The translations under genes and the position numbers were made by a program. The notes under the pieces are model-generated. The model saw only the letters and a program-made list of their open reading frames with translations, was not told the DNA's origin and ran no database searches. Positions 57,736-64,000 of a DNA stretch of 64,000 nucleotides are shown piece after piece; within the stretch, counting starts at the first letter, position 1; every line of letters starts with the position of its first letter. The stretch comes from Asterella californica (lineage: Eukaryota; Streptophyta; Marchantiopsida; Marchantiales; Aytoniaceae). The DNA lies in contig JAYKYS010000014.1 in assembly GCA_036924285.1 (NCBI GenBank), positions 5,022,001-5,086,000 on the forward strand. Reading direction: 5' to 3'.

Positions 57736-59063
57736 TGTCGTGATGTGAATCATTTTACATTGTAAATAATTCACCTCTCTGTCAAGCGTTAGTCTCTCTG
57801 AGTGAAATTAGGACCTCAGAGAAGTCGACACTGGAGGATGTTATATATTTTTGAGTCTTAGTAGGTTGATTACCATGTAGATAGAGTTAAGGTCATGGGT
57901 TGTAATTACATGTCGTCCATGCATGCTTCCTAGCGAGGTTAGGTTATCTTTCGAGATTACGTGCCGTTTTACATGTCTTCGCATATAGTTTAGGGGTTAC
58001 GCTGGCACTTTAGGGGCTTGACGTGGTAGCCTATGTGCAAAATTAAGTCACCACGTGGTTTGGGACACAAAAGGACAGGGGAGTGAAGCTATGAACTCCC
58101 ATTGGTCCAATTTTGTCTTTGTGTACTGCTAAACTTAGTAGTAGAGGTCTTAAGAGGAGTTCGAGCATTTGGTGAGGAGACTTTGAAATCTGAGAGCACA
58201 GGGAGATAGGATTCGTCGTGCCAAGCACTGTCAGCGAAATTTTTGATCGATTTGGAGCAATAAAGAAGGAGTTATGGCTGATTGAAGTTCAATTTGTGCC
58301 AGAATTGCAGCACTTTTGTTGATTTTGGGATTTTCGGTGTCCATCGCAGTAGATTTGAGAAAATCGCTTCAAACCTTCGTGGTCACGTTCACTGTCAGTA
58401 GGGCTACGACTGTCCCCAAATTTTCATGTTGATTGAATGACTGAGTAATTCGAGGCGACCGCTGAAGCAGAGGGGGTCCGAAAAGCTCTCAATCTGGAAC
58501 AGCAACTTTGGAGAGCGAGATCAGGAGTTCTGTGTACAATCAGGAGGCCCAACTTCACAGGAGTGTTCAGCAAGCTGTGTACTGCAAATCCTGTAAGAAT
58601 CTTCGAAAGTGATCGAGCCAATTCTCTGTTCTAGGTCGAAATAGCTATCTGGGTACCAGAAATTGTCGTAATTTCTCTGCTTAGAACATTTCTGTCCATA
58701 TCTCGACACTCTGATCTGATCTAAAGCTGAAACTTCGTATGTATGGTCCGTAGGGCCTCATTTACATATAGGAGGAGTTCTGAAGTCTGAACCATCGTAT
58801 GTTTCTGATTCTGGACTGATAAAGTTCGTTGTCTGACCTTATTACTGCTAGTCTGACCTGATTTTCACTTCCTGAACATACTGGAGGGTCCATTCGACCT
58901 GAAGTGAGTGTTTATTGTGTTCCCTTTTGATCTGAAGCCTACCTCTGTAGTAAGCAACCATAGCCTGAAGCCCAACACTTCCCTGAGTAGATTGAACACA
59001 GCCTTCAAGCTCATATCACAGCCAGAAGGTTCCGCCCTTCCCAGGAAAACTCTCAACTCGACA
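57736..59063 (+). repeat. Solo LTR-D, family A/B, inserted between methyltransferase and RT
   Basis: A 1328-bp single LTR, TGTCGTG...CTCGACA, flanked by ACGT. Much of it (from about 57850, TTTTGAGTCTTAGTAGG...) follows LTR-B base for base with many substitutions. The first 100 bp are different and include a near-palindrome GTGAATCATTTTACATTGTA (57745-57764) that continues to 57774. It is on the plus strand inside a minus-strand element. The absent internal region implies LTR-LTR recombination after insertion. Confidence 0.9.
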
Positions 59064-60134
59064 ACGTGCCTCGCCCCCAGCCTTTGCCTCCACTGATCCG
59101 GTAGGCAAAGAGCTCAAGAGTGCTCGAGCAGTAACACCCGTCGATCGCATCCGACGCTGCTCAGCCAATCCAAGGCTAACAATCCATGTCAAGCAATTCA
59201 AGTCCATTGCTTGACCCAATACTTGACGACGTGAAGCCTCCGACACCAAAGCTACTGCCGTCGTACTCGTAGCGAAATCCATCGCTCGCTCTCTCTCATC
59301 GTCATTGAGCTCCACCAACTGCCGTAATTGAGCATCCCACACAAGCCCAGGTCCTCCATCTCTGTAAGCATGGGACGCTGGAAAGCTTACCAAAGTGGAT
59401 AGCGCTACCATAGGCCGTCCCACTAGGTTCACCACTGCCATGGGTGACCTATCGACGACTCTCACTACTTGAGATCGTCGTCCTGCATCCAAGATGCTAT
59501 CAACCGTGAGATGCGCTGGTCGTCTCATTCCATCGTGTGCGCGCTTAAGCACCTCTCTCGGTAACAAGTTCGTCCACCACAACCGTGGACGATGTGCACG
59601 AGATCCTACTCTCGCTGCATCCAACAACACTGCTGGTCCAACCCAAGACCGCACTTGGTGCACACTCGCCATCATCTGTGTACGAGCATCACCCAACAAA
59701 GGAACGTTCTCCAAAATGTACGTTGGAGAATCCACCTGATGCATCTGGAGATGTCGTAAGATCAGTAACATCTCCCAGAACATCCTAGATCGCGGGTCAT
59801 GTAAACCCTGACCTCTCCCAGCACACGTGTGATCTTGACATGACCATCCGGTTATCATCAAGTGAATGGTGCCAACAAACGTAAGATCCTGCGTCCCCAG
59901 CAGCGAAATATCTGACGGTAGTGCTTGCTGGTATCCTCTAACAGCTGATATGGGCAGCAACTCAAGATATCTTTGCACCAAACGTGCCACATGTCGCAAT
60001 GAGATGCGTCTCACAATCTCATCTCTCTCCACATACAAGTATCGTTGTACTTGTATGTCTGCCTGCAATACCGCAGCCAAACCTGTGCTGATCTCTCCAA
60101 ACAGCTCTAGCACACATACACCCTCCTTTGGATA
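59064..60134 (-). pseudogene. DNMT3-like C5-cytosine methyltransferase, open for about 357 codons (MT-Ty3 copy 2)
   Basis: Numbered from the first Met at 60113: motif I L-E-L-F-G-E-I-S-T-G-L (2-12), motif II R-Y-L-Y-V-E-R-D (24-31), motif IV G-W-S-C-Q-D-H-T (89-96, catalytic Cys92, codon 59838-59840), helix G-L-H-D-P-R-S-R-M-F-W-E, motif VI Y-I-L-E-N-V (132-137), motif VIII S-R-A-H-R-P-R-L-W-W-T-N (171-182), target-recognition region (about 185-270), D-E-R-E-R-A-M-D-F (272-280), motif X R-R-Q-V-L-G-Q-A-M-D-L. The normally invariant Pro before Cys is Ser (CCA to TCA relative to copy 1). TAG at 60135-60137 replaces the CAG of copy 1 and cuts the frame from the upstream polyprotein. The frame stays open to the LTR-D site. 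The closest known type by motif style is DNMT3; the role in the element is inferred. Confidence 0.87.
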
Positions 60135-60137
60135 CTA

Positions 60138-60506
60138 CCACACAATGGGAGTCGTATCCAACGGTGATAAGGTCATAGGGCCAGTAGCAGGAACAACCCT
60201 TTGTTCCTCTACTGGTGGTACAAAGACTTCACTCCAAGCCTGCTGCACCAACTGATCAGCATACTGCTGCAACTCTCCACTCGAACTCCAGAGTGGAACA
60301 TCCAAGGTAGATGGTACTAACGTAGACATGCTAGGCATGTCCTCCACCTCCTCAAAGACCGGAGTATCCTTCGCATGGGCATTGCCCTCCAACAACTCGC
60401 CTGGCCAAGTGATGATCGAACTGAACCCTGCAACGGATGCCATCGTCCCTGGTGTAGGCTCCGTCGTCCCAACTCTAGCATTGAACCGCACTGGTAAGCG
60501 GCTCAC
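60138..60506 (-). pseudogene. Linker domain between protease and methyltransferase (MT-Ty3 copy 2)
   Basis: About 120 residues, in frame with the methyltransferase but for the TAG at 60135. The text (D-M-P-S-M-S-T-L-V-P-S-T-L-D-V-P-L-W-S-S, E-L-Q-Q-Y-A-D-Q-L-V-Q-Q-A-W, L-S-P-L-D-T-T-P-I-V-W) is well conserved with 1160-1490 of copy 1. I recognise no domain. Conservation in both copies suggests a real part of the polyprotein. Confidence 0.6.
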
Positions 60507-60513
60507 TCGTCCC

Positions 60514-61185
60514 TCATCGGACTGCCAACCTGGTCTGTAAGATGCTGTCTGTCCAATAGTCGATCACGAATCTCATAGGGTACAACACAGCACCTCCAAC
60601 CAACACATCATAAGACTCTGAGGCTGTAACGATCGCCTTGGCCCTCACCATAGAGCCATCCGTGGGATGATCTGATCGAACTCTCACCGTCAACATCTCA
60701 CGTATCATGTGTAGAGCCGTACCTCTTGATCCTCCTAGAGATGTCTGCAACTGGAATGGACATCTCTCCACCTCGGACTTTTTTAGACCCAAACCAATAC
60801 ACGCCGCATTTCCTAACATCAACGGTTGGGCTCCAGAGTCTAACAAGATCTTCTGAGGTCATTACACTTTCCCTGAAGGTGCCACCAAACAGAAGATATC
60901 ACTTCTGTTGTCCAACAACACCACACCTGGTGCCAAACCATCACGGTCAATCGCTGGCCTAGCTGGTAACTCATCTAACCTAGCAGTCGCCGCTTGCCAA
61001 GTACCACTGGTAGCTGTCCTGATCCTCGACTCCATGGACACGTCTACCGCCTCTCGTTGAACTACTTCAGCACTAGAGATAACTACATCCTCGCTCTCAT
61101 TGAGCGTGGTCGCCAACTGAAACACTGGAGCCAAGTTGACTCCCAATGCTCTCATATCCGTGGTTGAGAATAGTGGGGCTCGCAA
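60514..61185 (-). pseudogene. Aspartic protease region of MT-Ty3 copy 2
   Basis: 60514-60846 begins M-L-D-S-G-A-Q-P-L-M-L-G, an intact retropepsin D-S-G-A motif, and continues to Y-D-V-L-V-G-G-A-V-L-Y-P. It is preceded by 60862-61185 (L-D-E-L-P-A-R-P-A-I-D, V-V-L-L-D-N-R-S-D-I-F-C-L-V-A-P-S-G-K-V). TAA and TGA at 60851-60856 separate them; copy 1 has TAT CGA there. The protease would process the polyprotein in an intact element. Confidence 0.78.
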
Positions 61186-61693
61186 AACTACTGTAGCGTC
61201 CCCAACATCGAGTTCGACGTCCCATCCACAGACGTCGAGAGTGGACTCACATCACACCCACTCTTGGATGTCGATGCCTCCAACTCTATTGCACCATTGG
61301 TAGGTCGTTTAGAAACCATAGATGTGGTCCTCAACGCCTCCGATAACGTGAACGTATGGCTTGTCTACCAGCCTCTCCGCACACTAGAGGTAACTACATC
61401 TTCGCTCTCACTGAGCGTGACCGCCAACTGAAACATTGGAGCCAAGTTGACTCCCAATGTCCTCATATCCGTGTCTGAGAATAGTGGGGCTCGCAAAACT
61501 ACTGTAGCCGCCTCCAACATCGAGTTCGACGTCCCGTCCACAGACGTCGAGGGTGGACTCACATCACACCCACTCTTGGATGTCGATGCCTCCAACTCTA
61601 CTGAACCATTGGTAGGTCGATTAAGAACCATATATGTGGTTTTCAACGCCTCCGATAATGTGAACGCATGGCCTGTCTACCAGCCTCCCTGCG
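61072..61693 (-). repeat. 311-bp tandem duplication in the gag-protease linker
   Basis: 61072-61382 and 61383-61693 are near-identical head-to-tail copies (both contain V-N-L-A-P-x-F-Q-L and L-E-A-S-T-S-K-S-G on the minus strand). Copy 1 has a single unit (about 233-545). The extra unit disrupts the frame. Confidence 0.85.
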
Positions 61694-62557
61694 TTGTGGA
61701 TCCAACTCCACTGACGAACCTCGTGGCTCAGAGGCACGTACTGCACCTCTAGTCACTGCCGCAGATGCCTCAATCTGTGTCACACCAGCCATGAAGTCGA
61801 AGTCACCTCCTTCTCCTCCATAAGACGTGGAAGCCTTTGTTCCACCTGATCCCCGCTGAGCCATAGTCATACTAGCTATCCTCTGCTGCAACTGCTCAAT
61901 CCGAGCAGCCATAACTGCTTCTGACGTCGTAGCAGGCGATGGATTGACCGGTCCTCTCTCAGGTGCTGGACCTCTACCTCCAGCTCGACCACCATGGCCT
62001 CCTTGAGCTCCTCCGCCTCGTCCACGATCAGCCTTCCCTTGCCGCAACTCGGGATGGAGATCAAAACAACGGTCACTACTGTGACTAGGTCGTCCGCAAT
62101 GCTCACATTGCCTAGGTACTGCTTAAGACGTCCCTGACGTCTCATAACCTCTCCTTTGTGGACAGTCCTTCTGCTGATGAGGACCATCACATGTCCAGCA
62201 AGGACCCGCTTGCTGCTGACTAGAGAAGGACGGCATGGACTTCTGCCCACCAGATCCTCCAACACCTCCATGAGATCGTGACTGCTCCGCACGATCCTTA
62301 CCACCATCACCACCACCACGCTGTTGCATAGCTTGTGATCCTCGAGAAGAGATGGTCGCTCCATGTGGTGTCTCTTTGCTGAACCCAGCAACCACCACCC
62401 TCTCCTCCACCATGTTGAGCTCAATCCGCTCAGCCAGACTAAAGACAACCGCCAACGTCGAAACGGTATCTCTAAGGAGAGTAGCATCTCTAACTCTCCT
62501 ACGCAGCTCTCGGTCTAGTATCCCATACCAGAACTGGACTGCCTGTGCTTCCGTCAC
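61643..62557 (-). pseudogene. Gag nucleocapsid region with CCHC knuckle (MT-Ty3 copy 2)
   Basis: 62123-62557 runs from the end of the capsid-like domain (Q-F-W-Y-G-I-L-D-R-E-L-R-R-R-V) to a zinc knuckle C-W-T-C-D-G-P-H-Q-Q-K-D-C (62162-62200), a CX2CX3HX4C type that is one residue shorter than canonical. A frameshift near 62120 leads to 61643-62047 with an Arg/Gly-rich stretch (G-R-G-G-G-A-Q-G-G-H-G-G) and the coiled segment A-A-R-I-E-Q-L-Q-Q-R-I-A-S-M that begins copy 1. Zinc knuckle and RG-rich tail bind RNA. Confidence 0.8.
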
Positions 62558-62560
62558 CCC

Positions 62561-63250
62561 TTAGATAACGCTGATCAACCGCCTCATGCGAGTAAACGTC
62601 TCGTGTAGGCTCTCTCCAGTCTTCCGCTGGAACTCCTGCAGACTCCTCAACTTGTCGGTCCGCACACCCTGATAGTTCTTCCTCAAACATTGGAAGAACT
62701 GAACCACAGGGTTAAACCCTGGTGGTATCTCGCTCACACTACCACCTGGTCCACTACTTGTGGACGTACCGCTGATAGTAGATACTCCGCCACCTGTGGA
62801 TGTACCACTGCTACTGGCACCCGAACTCGTAGGTGCTACGCCTCCCGAAACTGCGCCAGTAGTGATAGAAACGTAGTTGGGAGACCAATGTTGTCTCCAC
62901 AACTTGATCTCAACACTGTAATCTCGTCTGAAGTCATGATAATCGTCCAGCGGCGGTCCCTCCAAGTGTTGGAACAAACCCTTCCACGTCATGAAGGGTG
63001 TAAACAGCTGTGGGTTCCGCATCTGCTGTAGATCGCACCAACTGTCGAACTCCTAGATGAAGTCATCCAGCTCAATGGTACCAACTGTACCCGAGTAACG
63101 TCGAGGCCTCTTCGTGGCCTCATAGATCTCGTCCATGTCCCACAACAACGGTGTGGCGACACTAGACTCACCATCAAAAAACACGTTGTCTGCATCTGAC
63201 TCGTCCTCTGGAACAACCGACGGCAATGGTGTAGGTAGTCGATATCTCAC
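62561..63250 (-). pseudogene. Gag N-terminal and capsid-like domain (MT-Ty3 copy 2)
   Basis: 63053-63250 gives an acidic N-terminal stretch (E-D-E-S-D-A-D-N-V-F-F-D-G-E) and ends at TAG 63053-63055. 62561-63022 continues in a capsid-like fold typical of the Ty3/Gypsy gag family: W-K-G-L-F-Q-H-L-E-G-P-P-L-D-D-Y, a Ser/Thr/Gly-rich loop, V-V-Q-F-F-Q-C-L-R-K-N-Y-Q-G-V, and E-S-L-H-E-T-F-T-R-M-R-R-L. The true start upstream of 63250 is uncertain. No homologous part of copy 1 is in the window. Confidence 0.7.
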
Positions 63251-64000
63251 GCCACTCCGTGTATACCCACTGTCCGAGAAGTCTCCACCAGAACCTCCCG
63301 AGAACTCCGTGATGAGAGAATCCCGTTAACACATTCTCCAACCGGAATGTCGCAATCTCCGTCACCCCTGTAACCACCACTTGCCTAACCCCGCTCCCAC
63401 TGAGCTCACCGATACTTATTAGGACGATCAAGGTTAGGGCAACATGTACCTGCCATCACCACAGGCAGCCTCTCACGATCTGTTGGTCGTCACTCCAACC
63501 GCACCGTGAGAGAGACAAAGATAGTCTGACTGATCCACAACTCCAGCCTCACTACCGACAGCACACTGGAGTGAACTCACTCCGGAAGTCAAGCGCCAAC
63601 ACAAGCAAACGCGGCGCACAAACAAGAAGTAGAATATGGAGGGGTTCCAACCACAAGAAGTCCAAACGATAACCCTTCACACTCAAACATTCACATAAAG
63701 AGAAATCCAGCCCCACCCGGACTGGCGTCTCCTCGTCGGTGACCACATGCACAATATATGATCACCAACTGTCGTAACTGACACTTGAGATCACTAACTA
63801 GATGTCCACACCTCTAGTAGCTCCAAAAACATCCACGTGATAGCTCTACTAGCTCACCCAAGACAACTGTCACCAATTGCCTCTATATACATCTCTACGG
63901 TATAGGCAAGCACTACCACAACTATAGCTTACCCCTAATACTATGGGGTCGTCCTACCACTCCTCTAGGAACGTGCGAGAAGGTCTCCTACTACTTTATA
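63251..64000 (-). other. Probable leader / 5' LTR region of MT-Ty3 copy 2
   Basis: No convincing gene; the 63174-63431 and 63552-63752 frames show no motif. By position this should be the leader and part of the 5' LTR. It could not be matched by eye to 22189-22930, so either those are different LTR parts, or one of the assignments is wrong. Confidence 0.35.

Larger units (their letters stand above)
55143..63250 (-). mobile_element. MT-Ty3 copy 2, minus strand
   Basis: Second copy of the methyltransferase-bearing Ty3/Gypsy element, in inverted orientation to copy 1. From 63250 downwards: gag, CCHC knuckle, linker, protease, linker, methyltransferase, (solo LTR-D), RT, RNase H, integrase. The integrase is cut off after the segment G-L-Q-K-G-H-L-G-D-W-D-V, so the PHD finger and 3' LTR are missing. 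Its 5' LTR is probably beyond or at the right edge of the window. Confidence 0.88.

Noticed and set aside
59064..60134. Methyltransferase as an ordinary host DNMT/DRM/CMT gene
   Set aside because: No UBA, BAH or chromodomain, no introns, and it lies between protease and RT in two independent copies.

Overview
The window looks like nuclear DNA of a land plant, most likely a non-seed plant such as a moss; this is an inference. The evidence is one intron-containing host gene of the plant-specific DUF248 putative methyltransferase (PMT) family, many nested Ty3/Gypsy LTR retrotransposons, AT-rich intergenic DNA, and a DNMT3-type cytosine methyltransferase carried by one retrotransposon family (DNMT3-type enzymes survive in non-seed plants). 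No rRNA gene, convincing tRNA gene, CRISPR array, or bacterial or organellar gene was seen.

Left block (1-22.9 kb, + strand): a degenerate Ty3/Gypsy element, called MT-Ty3 copy 1 here, is entered inside its gag tail. Its order is gag tail, aspartic protease, a linker, a DNMT3-like C5-cytosine methyltransferase, reverse transcriptase (RT), RNase H, integrase and a C-terminal PHD-type zinc finger. The methyltransferase is split just after its catalytic Pro-Cys motif by a 16,340-bp insertion (1785-18124). That insertion is element A (LTRs 1785-3155 and 16753-18124, target-site duplication ACGC), which itself carries element B (LTRs 9070-10309 and 15440-16721) near its 3' end. Both A and B are full of stops, frameshifts and rearrangements, including a 205-bp inversion in the A integrase.

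Middle (22.9-53.8 kb): a 5'-truncated relative of A/B (element C, about 24.87-27.89 kb) is followed by the only intact host gene. This is a seven-exon, minus-strand PMT gene (30816-34755; about 681-711 aa) encoding a type II membrane protein of the Golgi/pectin pathway. After a GC-richer upstream region come about 17.5 kb of AT-rich DNA with no convincing gene. It holds microsatellites, short tandem duplications, strong hairpins and a dispersed double-hairpin repeat.

Right block (53.8-64 kb, - strand): roughly 190-bp tandem modules and an LTR-C-like fragment abut MT-Ty3 copy 2, which is read on the minus strand and truncated inside its integrase. Its methyltransferase frame is open for about 357 codons although the flanking genes are broken. 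A solo LTR (D, 57736-59063) with target-site duplication ACGT lies at the methyltransferase/RT border.

The main point of interest is the MT-Ty3 element, which combines replication genes with a DNA methyltransferase and a possible chromatin-reading PHD finger. A second is that all three insertions whose target duplications can be read fell on 4-bp sites centred on CG.
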